A stretch of 64,000 bases of DNA from Prochlorococcus marinus str. MIT 9215 (GTDB lineage: Bacteria; Cyanobacteriota; Cyanobacteriia; PCC-6307; Cyanobiaceae): the NCBI RefSeq assembly GCF_000018065.1, contig NC_009840.1, positions 1,550,001-1,614,000 of the forward strand, given 5' to 3'. This document shows, in pieces, positions 19,780 to 28,659 of this stretch. Within the stretch, counting starts at the first letter, position 1; each line of letters opens with the position of its first letter. The position numbers and the translations under genes are program-made. The notes beneath the pieces were generated by a model. It was not told the DNA's origin. It saw nothing but the letters and a program-made list of their open reading frames with translations, and did not search any database.

Positions 19780-20787
19780 TTGATTAAGACCAATAATAAA
19801 AAAGATAAATGGATCAAGTTAATTTGTGGTGCCAGCAATGAAGATATTGTTGCCATAGAAGATTTATGTGCAATTTATACTGCTGCTGGTGTCGACTACA
19901 TAGATGTTGCCGCAGAAGAATCTATAGTACATGCAGCAAAAAAAGGAATCGAGTGGGCAAAAAAAGTCTTTAAAAACTCCCCTGGATTAATGATAAGCAT
20001 TAGTGATGGTAATGATATCCACTTTCGTAAAGCAAAATTTGATCCATTAAAATGCCCGCCTAATTGTTCAAGACCATGCGAAAAAGTATGCCCCACCTTT
20101 GCAATTGATAATTCTGGGATAAATAAAAGTAAATGTTATGGATGTGGAAGATGTTTAAATAGCTGCCCCCTAAATTTAATTAGTGAATATGAGTATAATT
20201 TGTCAAAAGATGGTTTAGCATCAACACTTCAAAAAATAAAGCCTAATGCAGTAGAAATTCATACAGAAATCAATCGCCTAGATTCATTTACAAAAGTTGT
20301 AAATATCCTTAAAAGTTCTGGAACGAAATTAGACAAGATATCTATCAGTTGTGGATTAAATCAATCTTTAAAAAAATCACAAGAGCCCGAAGATCTTTTG
20401 AAAGCCTTTTGGGAGAGATATGAAATTCTTATAAAACTTGATATTCCTCTTATTTGGCAGCTAGATGGAAGGCCAATGTCTGGAGATCTTGCTCCTACAA
20501 CAAGTAGAGATGCTGTTAAGTTGTTTGAAAAAATAGGTTCAGATCTGCCACCAGGATTAATTCAATTGGCAGGAGGAACAAATGAAAAAACTCATAAATT
20601 TTTAAATTCAAACAATCTTCCAGACGGAATAGCATTTGGAAGTGCTGCAAGAAAAATTATGCAGCCCCTTATTGAATTTGCTCACAAAAATAACAAAAAA
20701 CTCTATGAGGATCCTGAAAGAATGGCTTTAGCGATCAAAAAAGCTCAGAAATTAATAGAGCCATGGAAATCGAGCTCATTCAAATAA
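19780..20787 (+). CDS. ldpA: LdpA-like iron-sulfur protein (light-dependent period)
   Basis: A 335-residue protein with two 4Fe-4S clusters: cysteines 92, 96, 100, 104 and then 119, 122, 125, 129 (CYGCGRCLNSCP). It matches LdpA, the redox-active protein that links light and electron-transport state to clock period in Synechococcus elongatus. The start is TTG at 19780, just after the ndhN stop. The pairing with a ferredoxin-using NDH subunit fits a redox role. Prochlorococcus is known to have a reduced clock without kaiA, so the job here may differ. Confidence 0.9.
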   Translation: MIKTNNKKDKWIKLICGASNEDIVAIEDLCAIYTAAGVDYIDVAAEESIVHAAKKGIEWAKKVFKNSPGLMISISDGNDIHFRKAKFDPLKCPPNCSRPCEKVCPTFAIDNSGINKSKCYGCGRCLNSCPLNLISEYEYNLSKDGLASTLQKIKPNAVEIHTEINRLDSFTKVVNILKSSGTKLDKISISCGLNQSLKKSQEPEDLLKAFWERYEILIKLDIPLIWQLDGRPMSGDLAPTTSRDAVKLFEKIGSDLPPGLIQLAGGTNEKTHKFLNSNNLPDGIAFGSAARKIMQPLIEFAHKNNKKLYEDPERMALAIKKAQKLIEPWKSSSFK

Positions 20788-20861
20788 TGTTTTATTTCAA
20801 AACCTGCGCAGTGTTTATAAAAAATTTGTTTTTTGTGATAGAAAAAAATCTTTTCATGTAT

Positions 20862-20867
20862 TAAAAT
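20862..20867 (+). promoter_or_regulatory. possible -10 element of tRNA-Gln
   Basis: TAAAAT lies 10 bases before the first tRNA base, at the spacing expected for transcription starting a few bases upstream of the mature 5' end. The downstream HAD gene may share it. Confidence 0.35.
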
Positions 20868-20877
20868 AGGAACTCAA

Positions 20878-20949
20878 TGGGCCGTCGCCAAGTGGTAAGG
20901 CATCGGGTTTTGGTCTCGACATTCCTAGGTTCGAATCCTAGCGGCCCAG
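20878..20949 (+). tRNA. tRNA-Gln(TTG)
   Basis: A 72-nt cloverleaf: acceptor stem TGGGCCG pairs with CGGCCCA, the D arm holds AAGTGGTAAGGC, the anticodon loop is centred on TTG, the T-loop is TTCGAAT, and the discriminator is G949. CCA is not encoded. It lies only 13 bases ahead of the HAD hydrolase gene. Confidence 0.95.
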
Positions 20950-20962
20950 TACTAATATCCAA

Positions 20963-21742
20963 TTGGTGTCTTCTCAAAAAATATTTCTATTTGATTTCGA
21001 TGGTGTAATAGTCGATGGAATGCAAGAATATTGGCATAGTTCCTTGCTGGCCTGTGAAAGATATTTAAATTCACCCTACATATTTGTTGATCAAAAACTT
21101 TATAAAAGAGTACCAAATTCTTTCAAAGAAATTAGGCCTTGGGTTAAATATGGCTGGGAAATGATTCTGATTGTTCACGAAATTATAAAAATAGAAAATC
21201 CATTAAAAAAACAGAATAAAGATGATTTTGTCAATAATTATCATCAAAATTGCCAGAGGATATTAAATGAAAACTCCTGGATTGCCGAAGATTTACAAAA
21301 AATATTAGATGAGTCTCGTAATTACCAAATTGATAAAGATTTTAAATCGTGGGTCAATTTACATAATCCAATTTTTGAAATTATAAATTTCATGAAAGAA
21401 TTAAAGAAAAGAAAAATAAAAACTGGAGTTATAACAACAAAAGGTAAGGTATTTGCAGAAAAAATTCTTAATCAATTAAATATTTTTCCAGAATTCATTT
21501 TTGGTTATGAATCTGGAACAAAACTCAAAATAGCTGAAAAGCTTACACACACTTATGAAATTTTAGGCTTCATAGAAGATAGAAAAAAAACTCTGATAGA
21601 TATTAAACAAAATTCAGAAACTTCTCAAATTCCTTGTTTCCTAGCCGATTGGGGATATTTGAAAGAATCAGATAGATATAAATTAAGCAATGGAATCAAA
21701 TTATTAAAGTTAAGTAACCTTGAGGAATTAGTTGCAATTTAA
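20963..21742 (+). CDS. HAD-superfamily hydrolase
   Basis: A 259-residue HAD phosphatase-like protein. Motif I is FDFDGVIVDGM, with nucleophile D11 and acid/base D13; motif II is GVITTKGK; motif IV is GFIEDRKKT, which supplies magnesium ligands. The helical cap between motifs I and II is about 100 residues long. No ATG is available; the start is TTG at 20963 or the next codon, GTG at 20966. It is probably read from the tRNA-Gln transcript. The substrate is unknown. Confidence 0.8.
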   Translation: MVSSQKIFLFDFDGVIVDGMQEYWHSSLLACERYLNSPYIFVDQKLYKRVPNSFKEIRPWVKYGWEMILIVHEIIKIENPLKKQNKDDFVNNYHQNCQRILNENSWIAEDLQKILDESRNYQIDKDFKSWVNLHNPIFEIINFMKELKKRKIKTGVITTKGKVFAEKILNQLNIFPEFIFGYESGTKLKIAEKLTHTYEILGFIEDRKKTLIDIKQNSETSQIPCFLADWGYLKESDRYKLSNGIKLLKLSNLEELVAI

Positions 21743-21756
21743 AGATAATCAGCTAG

Positions 21757-21770
21757 AGTACAGATGTACT
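21757..21770. promoter_or_regulatory. LexA (SOS) box upstream of recA
   Basis: AGTACAGATGTACT fits the published cyanobacterial LexA consensus AGTACWNWTGTACT at every fixed position. It lies 85 bases before the recA ATG and overlaps the -10 element by one base, so bound LexA would block the promoter. No second copy was noticed elsewhere in the window. Confidence 0.85.
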
Positions 21771-21775
21771 ATAGT
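21770..21775 (+). promoter_or_regulatory. probable -10 element of recA
   Basis: TATAGT directly follows and overlaps the LexA box. Transcription from here would give a recA leader of about 75 bases. No clear -35 is needed if, as often in cyanobacteria, the -10 dominates. Confidence 0.5.
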
Positions 21776-21854
21776 TTGTATTTATGAAGTTTGGTTTAAA
21801 TAAAAATTTCCAAATTTAGAATAATTACAAGAATTTTAACCGATAAATCAAACA

Positions 21855-22952
21855 ATGAGCCTTGAAGAAAAGAAAACAACTGAATCAAAAGAAAAAGACA
21901 AAGCATTAAGTCTTGTCTTAGGTCAAATAGAAAGAAATTTTGGACGAGGATCAATAATGAGACTTGGTGACGCCTCAAGAATGAAAGTAGAAACAATATC
22001 TACTGGAGCGCTCACCTTAGATTTAGCATTAGGAGGAGGTTATCCAAAAGGAAGAGTAGTAGAAGTTTACGGACCAGAAAGCTCAGGAAAAACAACATTA
22101 ACACTTCACGCGATTGCGGAAGTCCAAAAAAATGGAGGAGTAGCTGCATTTGTAGATGCTGAGCATGCACTCGATCCTGTTTATGCAGCCTCTCTAGGAG
22201 TTGATGTTGAAAATTTGTTAGTTTCACAACCAGATACTGGTGAAATGGCTCTAGAAATAGTTGACCAACTTATAAGATCAAGTGCAGTAGATCTTGTAGT
22301 CGTTGACTCGGTCGCAGCACTAACCCCGAGAGCCGAGATAGAAGGAGAGATGGGAGATCACGTAATTGGAAGCCAAGCAAGGCTAATGAGTCAAGCAATG
22401 AGGAAAATAACAGGAAATATTGGCAAATCTGGATGTACGGTAATATTCCTGAATCAATTACGCCTAAAAATTGGCATTACATACGGCAATCCAGAAACAA
22501 CCACAGGAGGTAATGCATTGAAATTTTACGCCTCAGTGAGACTTGATATCAGAAGAATTCAAACTCTTAAAAGAGGTACTGAAGAATATGGCATAAGAGC
22601 AAAAGTGAAAGTAGCAAAAAACAAAGTTGCTCCACCATTTAGAATTGCAGAATTTGATATTCTCTTCGGAAAAGGTATTAGTACAACAGGATGTTTATTA
22701 GATTTAGCAGAAGAGACCAATATCATAATAAGGAGAGGTGCTTGGTATAGTTATGAAGGAGAAAATATTGGACAAGGAAGAGATAATACAATAATTTGGC
22801 TTGATCAAAACTTGGAAATCAAGAATAAAGTAGAATCCATGATTAAAGAGAAATTAACAGAAGGAACTGAAGTTAGTTCTAATTCAATGAAAGCATTAAA
22901 TAGTAACCCTACTAGTACCATTGCTGTTAATGATATAAAAACAGTAGCTTAG
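21855..22952 (+). CDS. recA: recombinase RecA
   Basis: RecA of 365 residues, which forms filaments on single-stranded DNA, drives strand exchange and triggers LexA self-cleavage. Walker A is GPESSGKT (73-80), Walker B is in [11 protein letters not shown], and the L2 loop region reads [25 protein letters not shown]. The N-terminal tail is polar. It stops 2 bases from the convergent DUF2839 gene. Control by the LexA box upstream is likely. Confidence 0.98.
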   Translation: MSLEEKKTTESKEKDKALSLVLGQIERNFGRGSIMRLGDASRMKVETISTGALTLDLALGGGYPKGRVVEVYGPESSGKTTLTLHAIAEVQKNGGVAAFVDAEHALDPVYAASLGVDVENLLVSQPDTGEMALEIVDQLIRSSAVDLVVVDSVAALTPRAEIEGEMGDHVIGSQARLMSQAMRKITGNIGKSGCTVIFLNQLRLKIGITYGNPETTTGGNALKFYASVRLDIRRIQTLKRGTEEYGIRAKVKVAKNKVAPPFRIAEFDILFGKGISTTGCLLDLAEETNIIIRRGAWYSYEGENIGQGRDNTIIWLDQNLEIKNKVESMIKEKLTEGTEVSSNSMKALNSNPTSTIAVNDIKTVA

Positions 22953-22954
22953 AT

Positions 22955-23200
22955 TTATAAAGAATCAGCTAAAGTCCACCATCCAGCAGCAGGACCTATA
23001 AATCTCACTACAATCCATAAAATTACTAACCCACCGATTCCAAACCAACTGGCCTTAATACTAAATTTCATTAAATTATCTCTTTGATTAATTGTAAAGG
23101 GCAACCATTCAAATAATCTTGGAGAATCATCAAGTTTAGTTTTAGTATCATTTTTTTTTGGAGGTAAACCAAGTTTTTTACGTCTTTTTGCCTCTCCCAT
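22955..23200 (-). CDS. DUF2839 family small membrane protein
   Basis: An 81-residue cyanobacterial protein with a basic start (MGEAKRRKKLGLPPKK), a middle part WLPFTINQRDNLMKFS, and one transmembrane helix (about residues 53-70, FGIGGLVILWIVVRFIG). Function unknown. It is followed by the recA stop on the other strand and preceded by the helicase-like gene. Confidence 0.8.
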   Translation of the reverse strand: MGEAKRRKKLGLPPKKNDTKTKLDDSPRLFEWLPFTINQRDNLMKFSIKASWFGIGGLVILWIVVRFIGPAAGWWTLADSL

Positions 23201-23228
23201 TTTCTTTAGTTATTTACAAAATCATAAC

Positions 23229-24677
23229 CTAATCAAAAGGTAGCATATAGTAAATTTGTTTTGAGGGTTGAATGTTTTGCAAAAGTAATCTTCCCCAGTT
23301 TCTTTTATTTGCTCTTCCATCTAATATTATTAACTTGCCTGAATTTCTTCTTAGAGGTGAAATTGATCTTTCAAGTTTTATTCTAGCTTGAGGAAGAAAG
23401 AAGTCTCTAAACCAATCTTGAGAAAGCTTCTTTTTATGAGAGACTGTAATTGCATTAATAGGTTCTGACATATTCGGAATCGGAAGCAAAGGTATGATAA
23501 TTTGTTCTGGAATTTGAATTAAATAAGAATTCATAATCCACCAGTCAAAACTAGAGCAAAGAATTTCATTTTTACCAGAGGGAATAGTCTCTAGCAATAC
23601 CCTCTTTCCGTAATTAGAAGCTAATTCTGTAGCAAGGTTAGTTTTTAACTCAATATCATCAGACAAAACTAAAGTTAAACCCTTTCTAAAAAGTATTAAC
23701 TTTTTGCATTTATCCAAAATTGAATTAGTAAAAAGAGGATTATTAGGGAGCAACTGTTTAGGGGGTATATATAGAGAAATCTTTTTCTCTTCAAAATTAC
23801 TTTTAAAATTAATAACCAAGTCAATATCTAAACTGTGCTTTTTAAAATACATTTGAAAAAAATTATCTTTTCTCAATGCTGATAAAAAAACAAATTTATT
23901 ATTTGAAAAAAATTCCTTAATTTGAGAGAGTTCATCTATTGGCTGCAAATACAAATTCCAATCTAAATTTGTATCGTTTAACTTTACCCAGCATGCCCAA
24001 CCTTGAGAAAATGCTTTATTAAGGCTTAAAAATTTTTCAGAAAAATAAGAATTTTCTTGAAAAAAATTTGAAAAGAAACTAATTTCTTTTTCATCTAAAT
24101 TGATATAACTATTTCCCAAGACCTTTCTCATGAAAAACTTTTTCTTCAATGAATCATATATTTCTATAAATTTTTGATTGATTAATTCAAATTCTTTGAA
24201 ATTTTTTGTCCAATCCTTTTTAAGCAAAGAAATCCTAAAATGCGTTCTTAAATCCTGTTTTATATCCTCAATTCCAGAATAAACTATTCGATGATTTCTA
24301 AGATTGCGTGAATTGGGATCATCAAGAAAATTTTGGATTGTTATTAAGCGAACATTATGATTTGAAAAAATGAGTTGATCATTTTTCAAAATGAAATTAA
24401 AACCTAGATTTTTCAATGAATCAATCTGAAATTGGCTTATAAATTGGATTTTTTCTTGAGATAAAATAAAAGTTGAATCCTCTTCCTTTAAAAATAAAGA
24501 GATCAAAATTGGAGGTAACCAATCATAGCTAGAGAAAATTTCTGAGTTTATTAAATATGTAGAATCATTTGCAATACATTTGGAAATTATCCTCCCAAAA
24601 GAATATATATGTTCCCAACTAATATTTTGATCTCTCAAAAAATTTTTCAAATATTGATGACTTAAAATTTCAAGCAT
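23229..24677 (-). CDS. DinG/helicase-like protein lacking motor motifs
   Basis: A 482-residue protein, lysine- and phenylalanine-rich. Only the C-terminal part looks familiar: LPQARIKLERSISPLRRNSGKLIILDGRANKRNWGR resembles the last motif region of DinG/XPD-type helicases, where an arginine pair contacts ATP. I find no Walker A (GxGKT) and no DEAH box, so an ATP-driven motor is unlikely. It may be a relic or a binding-only derivative. It sits after recA and before tyrA. The assignment rests on a short region and is tentative. Confidence 0.5.
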   Translation of the reverse strand: MLEILSHQYLKNFLRDQNISWEHIYSFGRIISKCIANDSTYLINSEIFSSYDWLPPILISLFLKEEDSTFILSQEKIQFISQFQIDSLKNLGFNFILKNDQLIFSNHNVRLITIQNFLDDPNSRNLRNHRIVYSGIEDIKQDLRTHFRISLLKKDWTKNFKEFELINQKFIEIYDSLKKKFFMRKVLGNSYINLDEKEISFFSNFFQENSYFSEKFLSLNKAFSQGWACWVKLNDTNLDWNLYLQPIDELSQIKEFFSNNKFVFLSALRKDNFFQMYFKKHSLDIDLVINFKSNFEEKKISLYIPPKQLLPNNPLFTNSILDKCKKLILFRKGLTLVLSDDIELKTNLATELASNYGKRVLLETIPSGKNEILCSSFDWWIMNSYLIQIPEQIIIPLLPIPNMSEPINAITVSHKKKLSQDWFRDFFLPQARIKLERSISPLRRNSGKLIILDGRANKRNWGRLLLQNIQPSKQIYYMLPFD

Positions 24678-24772
24678 TTATAATTAATTTAATCTCAAAT
24701 ACATACAAAATTGATGAACCTAATATACAAAAAATTGGTATCAATATAAGAGGGTCTTTAATTAATCAATCT

Positions 24773-25612
24773 ATGAAAATTGGAATAGTAGGATTAGGTT
24801 TAATTGGCGGATCTTTAGGATTAAAACTCCAAAGACTAAATCATACAATTTATGGAATAGCAAATAATGAATTTAATGAAAAAAAAGCTAAGGAAAAAAA
24901 ACTTGCTAATTTTATTAGCTGTGATCTGAGCTTGTTAAAAAACTGTGAGCTAATAATTTTGGCATTACCTATCAAAGATTTGATCAGTCCGTCTCAACAA
25001 TTAGTAGCATCAATACCTCAGAAAACAATACTAACTGATGTAGGCTCTGTTAAAGAACCAATTGTAAATACATGGGAAAATTTACATCCTTTATTTATTG
25101 GATCTCATCCAATGGCAGGAACAGAAAAAAAAGGAGTTGATTCGGGTTTTGAAAATCTTTTTAAAAATGCAAAATGGATTATTACACCAACACAAAATAG
25201 TGATTTAAATGCAGTTAGAACTATTTCCGAGCTCATAAAATCAATAGATTGCGAAATTTGCCAAGCTTCGCCTAAAGAGCATGATGAAGCAGTATCTCTT
25301 ATTTCTCATTTGCCTATATTTTTAGCTTCTGCCCTAATTGAAACGGCGAATACAAAAAATAATCAATCTTTATTAGATCTCACGCAAAAATTGGCTTCTA
25401 CAGGATTTGCTGACACTTCGAGAGTTGGCGGTGGTAATGAACAACTAGGTTTAGATTTAGCTATTAATAATCAGATTAATGTTTTAAATTCCATAAATAA
25501 TTTTAAAAATAAGCTTAATATACTGGAATCGCTCATTAAAGAAAAAAATTGGGAGTTACTTTCTAACAAACTTGCTAAAGCAAAAGAAATCAGAAGAAAT
25601 TTTATAAACTAA
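24773..25612 (+). CDS. tyrA: prephenate/arogenate dehydrogenase
   Basis: TyrA of 279 residues, making tyrosine or its precursor by oxidative decarboxylation with NAD(P). The Rossmann fingerprint GLGLIG is at 7-12, SHPMAGTEKKGVDSG holds the substrate site, and SLISHLPIFLASALIE marks the helical dimer domain. No ACT or chorismate mutase domain is fused. Cyanobacterial enzymes usually prefer arogenate and NADP. The 3' end overlaps convergent crtD by 11 bases. Confidence 0.92.
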   Translation: MKIGIVGLGLIGGSLGLKLQRLNHTIYGIANNEFNEKKAKEKKLANFISCDLSLLKNCELIILALPIKDLISPSQQLVASIPQKTILTDVGSVKEPIVNTWENLHPLFIGSHPMAGTEKKGVDSGFENLFKNAKWIITPTQNSDLNAVRTISELIKSIDCEICQASPKEHDEAVSLISHLPIFLASALIETANTKNNQSLLDLTQKLASTGFADTSRVGGGNEQLGLDLAINNQINVLNSINNFKNKLNILESLIKEKNWELLSNKLAKAKEIRRNFIN

Positions 25613-27107
25613 AATTACCTAAACCTTTGGAAGCTAAAACTTGCCTTGAAACCATTAATGCAGACTGACTAACACCTGCGGTTCCCTCTCCTGGATAAAT
25701 CGAATCTCCACATAGCCATAAACCTTCAAACGGTGTCCTACTTGATAATCCAAATAAACCAAAAATATCTGGATTTTGACCAAGCCCCCCTACTATTCCA
25801 TTAGGTCTATTGGTCCATTTTTCAAAGCCCAATGGAGTTGCTAATTCCCTATGTAGCCAATTTTCAGGATCAATATCAAATTGATTTTCCAATTCAAGGG
25901 ATATTTTTTTCATGAAACCATTTTTCTTCTTTAAGTAAGCTTGCTGATCTAGATCAAACCAATCTTTAGTCTTGGTAAAGATGCTCGCAATTAAAGTAAC
26001 CTCACCTTTTGGTGCTCTTCCATCACCATCATTACTAATTGATACAAATAACGAACAAAATTCTTTCGAAACAAATTGATAATGATTGGAGCATATTTTT
26101 TTAATATGTTCTTTTTTTAATGCTGAATAAAAAACTACAGCTCCACTTGGCTCAGGCAAATTATTAAGTCGATTTTTATAATTTTTTTTTCTTTTTAAAG
26201 GATCTTTCAAATGCTTAAGCAAACATTGTGGGGGCGCAGTATAAATCACATCTTTTGCTTGGTAAATAAAAGATTTTTTTTTCGAATTAGCAGATACTTT
26301 CCAACACATATTTACATCGTCAAAAGTTATTGAATTAACTTCTTGCCCAAAAATTAAATTTACTCCAGTTTTAATCAATGAACTTTCTAATGCTTCACTT
26401 AAAGACTGCATAGATTTTTGAAGGTGCCACAAACCGTATGGCTGTTGACACATTTGAAGAACGGTAGATCCATATAATGCTGCAGTATTATAAACGTCCT
26501 CTTGAGAATAAAGTTTTAGTTGAAGATTTAAGAATCTAATCAAGCGCTCATTCTTGGATAATCCACATATACGCAATAGATCAAAAATAGTAGATTTAAG
26601 TAAGATACTTGTGACAAGGTTTGAAGGTACTAGTGCTTTAAGAAGTTGAGAAAAATCCCAAAAATTACTTATTGGTAATACAGGATTATTATTAGCAAAT
26701 ATCCAATTACTTTCATGTATGAGGGTACAAAGTTTCCAAAATCTTTGACTTCCTGGAAACTGCATTTCTCTTTCAGCAATCCATTTACTTTTTTCATACC
26801 AAATAGGGATAGGATTACCATCATCATTTAAATCAACAATACAAGCAGGGTCTAAAATTGTGGCTTCTGGGGATGGAATATCTAAAAAATCAAAAATTCT
26901 AGAATGTATTCCTCCCTTCTCCAAACCAGCAACCTGAGTTGCGCCAACATCAAAAATATAATTCTTTCTTTTAAAAGTACCGGCACATCCTCCTGATTGA
27001 GTATGAGATTCGATTAAAGTCACTGATAAGCCTTGTTTTGATAAAATCGCTGCAGAAGTTAGCCCTGCTATTCCGGCGCCTACAACAATAACTTCGGACT
27101 TTCTCAT
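25602..27107 (-). CDS. crtD: CrtD-like carotenoid desaturase (FAD-dependent)
   Basis: About 501 residues from the ATG at 27107 (MRKSEVIVVGAGIAGL). The ATG at 27119 would overlap the divergent kinase start. It has the FAD dinucleotide fold GAGIAGLTSAA, then SGGCAGTFKRKNYIFDVGATQVAGL, and the C-terminal FAD block GLWLCGDSIYPGEGTAGVSQSAL. This pattern matches C-3',4' desaturase (CrtD), which acts on glycosylated carotenes in other cyanobacteria. CrtISO is the close alternative. What it makes in a cell with zeaxanthin and alpha-carotene is unclear. Confidence 0.75.
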   Translation of the reverse strand: MRKSEVIVVGAGIAGLTSAAILSKQGLSVTLIESHTQSGGCAGTFKRKNYIFDVGATQVAGLEKGGIHSRIFDFLDIPSPEATILDPACIVDLNDDGNPIPIWYEKSKWIAEREMQFPGSQRFWKLCTLIHESNWIFANNNPVLPISNFWDFSQLLKALVPSNLVTSILLKSTIFDLLRICGLSKNERLIRFLNLQLKLYSQEDVYNTAALYGSTVLQMCQQPYGLWHLQKSMQSLSEALESSLIKTGVNLIFGQEVNSITFDDVNMCWKVSANSKKKSFIYQAKDVIYTAPPQCLLKHLKDPLKRKKNYKNRLNNLPEPSGAVVFYSALKKEHIKKICSNHYQFVSKEFCSLFVSISNDGDGRAPKGEVTLIASIFTKTKDWFDLDQQAYLKKKNGFMKKISLELENQFDIDPENWLHRELATPLGFEKWTNRPNGIVGGLGQNPDIFGLFGLSSRTPFEGLWLCGDSIYPGEGTAGVSQSALMVSRQVLASKGLGNFSL

Positions 27108-27113
27108 TGAAAA

Positions 27114-27992
27114 ATGCAAAAATTATCACTCATTGAAGTTAACGAAATTTGTGCAGAATTAGGTGAAACCTATCCAAAAAGTATTGAACAAGTACATGGT
27201 GGTGATATTCATAGTGCCTGGCGAATAAAATTCTCAAACAAAAAGTTATTCCTTAAAAGAAATATTAGAAACAAAAAATTTCTTGAATTTGAAAAATATT
27301 GTCTCCAAAATTTGAGGAAATATATTAATCAAGAAAACTTAGTTATTCCTGAAGTTATTACATATAAAAATATAGAAAATATAGAGATTCTTATAATTGA
27401 ATGGATAGATATGCATAACTTTGACCAAAAAAAGCTAGGAAAAGGTTTGGGTGAAATGCACTTAAAATCATCTGAATCTAATCCCAAAGTATTTGGGTTT
27501 CCAGTTGAGGGTTATATCGGAACAACAGAACAGAAAAAAGGCTGGGAAGATAATTGGATGGATTGTTTTTTAAACTTAAGGATAATTCCTCAATTATTAA
27601 GTCTTAAATCAAATACTTTAGATAAAGAGACTATAAGTAAGGTTAAAGAAAAAATTAAATCAGAATTGATAAATCATAATCCTATAAATGCTCTAGTTCA
27701 TGGCGATTTGTGGTCAGGAAATGCAGGAATTGACAAAAGTGGAAAGGGAGTTTTATATGATCCAGCATCTTGGTGGGCAGATAATGAAGTAGATATAGCT
27801 ATGACAAAATTATTTGGAGGTTTTAGAAAAGAATTTTATGAAGAGTATCATAGAATCTTTCCAAGGAAAAAAGGATTTGAGAAAAGAATTATTATTTATA
27901 ATTTTTATCACATATTAAATCACGCCAATATGTTTGGAGGCGCTTACTTAAAACAAGTGAAAGATTACGTAAAAGAAATACTAAATATGTAA
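27114..27992 (+). CDS. fructosamine kinase family protein
   Basis: A 292-residue APH-like small-molecule kinase. IVHGDLWSGN-type catalytic loop reads LVHGDLWSGNAGID, with metal site YDPASWWADNEVDIAM; the N-terminal ATP lysine lies in KKLFLKRN. Such enzymes phosphorylate ketoamines formed by protein glycation, or similar sugars. It starts 6 bases from the crtD start on the other strand, so each promoter must lie inside the neighbour's coding region or be very compact. Confidence 0.87.
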   Translation: MQKLSLIEVNEICAELGETYPKSIEQVHGGDIHSAWRIKFSNKKLFLKRNIRNKKFLEFEKYCLQNLRKYINQENLVIPEVITYKNIENIEILIIEWIDMHNFDQKKLGKGLGEMHLKSSESNPKVFGFPVEGYIGTTEQKKGWEDNWMDCFLNLRIIPQLLSLKSNTLDKETISKVKEKIKSELINHNPINALVHGDLWSGNAGIDKSGKGVLYDPASWWADNEVDIAMTKLFGGFRKEFYEEYHRIFPRKKGFEKRIIIYNFYHILNHANMFGGAYLKQVKDYVKEILNM

Positions 27993-27999
27993 TCTTTAA

Positions 28000-28365
28000 C
28001 TAACCTAAATATGTCTTTTTAAGATTTTGTACTTTATCTAAAACAGCTTCACGATTTTCACTGGTACGAAGATTTTGCCAGCTCCATTGACCAACAACAA
28101 TTACACCAAGTAGTTCTAGTAAACCAGGAAGAATTGGGAAAAAGTTTATCGTGTCAATGACAACTTTAATTATTATCTGAGCTATTACGACAACAGCAAT
28201 TATGCCTGCCGCCTTGCCATACTTACCCATTTGAGTCCAATCAACATTACCAAGGGTTTCGTTGACTTTTCCCATAACATCAGAGTACTTCTCTGAAAAG
28301 CTTTTGGTTTCTGAGCTTGTATCGGAGCCGGAGTCTTGGTTTGACTCTGGAGTGTTATCACTCAT
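28000..28365 (-). CDS. CAAD-domain thylakoid membrane protein
   Basis: A 121-residue CAAD protein (the cyanobacterial domain also fused to aminoacyl-tRNA synthetases, related to plant CURT1). A polar, serine-rich N-terminus (1-30) leads to an amphipathic stretch FSEKYSDVMGKVNETLG, then two hydrophobic helices: AAGIIAVVVIAQIIIKVVIDTI and FPILPGLLELLGVIVVG. The C-terminal helix is charged. Stand-alone members are thought to shape or organise thylakoid membranes. Confidence 0.85.
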   Translation of the reverse strand: MSDNTPESNQDSGSDTSSETKSFSEKYSDVMGKVNETLGNVDWTQMGKYGKAAGIIAVVVIAQIIIKVVIDTINFFPILPGLLELLGVIVVGQWSWQNLRTSENREAVLDKVQNLKKTYLG

Positions 28366-28659
28366 GAATTCAGTAAACTTAATATATGAACCAGACAGTA
28401 TCGGAAAAAACGTCTGTTGACTACCTTTTTGTTGTGCAAAATTCCGAACCGAAACATTTTGTATTTTTTTAGAAGCGTTGGTATGTAAAGTTTCGGAAGG
28501 TATTTAAACTTAAAATTGATTTATAAAAACTTCACATTATGATCTAGTTCTAACAAAAACATTAATAAATCAAGGTAATAAGAAGAATTAAAAAGGCTAA
28601 GATTATTATTTTAATTATTATGATTTCATAGTTTAATTTGCACAAATTAAAGGATCAAT
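28366..28659. other. divergent spacer between CAAD gene and moeB
   Basis: About 294 bases with no gene seen. It contains one long-range inverted repeat, CCGAAAC (28449-28455) and GTTTCGG (28490-28496), with a 34-base loop, suggestive of an RNA fold or a paired operator. The part nearest moeB is almost pure A+T. Confidence 0.4.
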
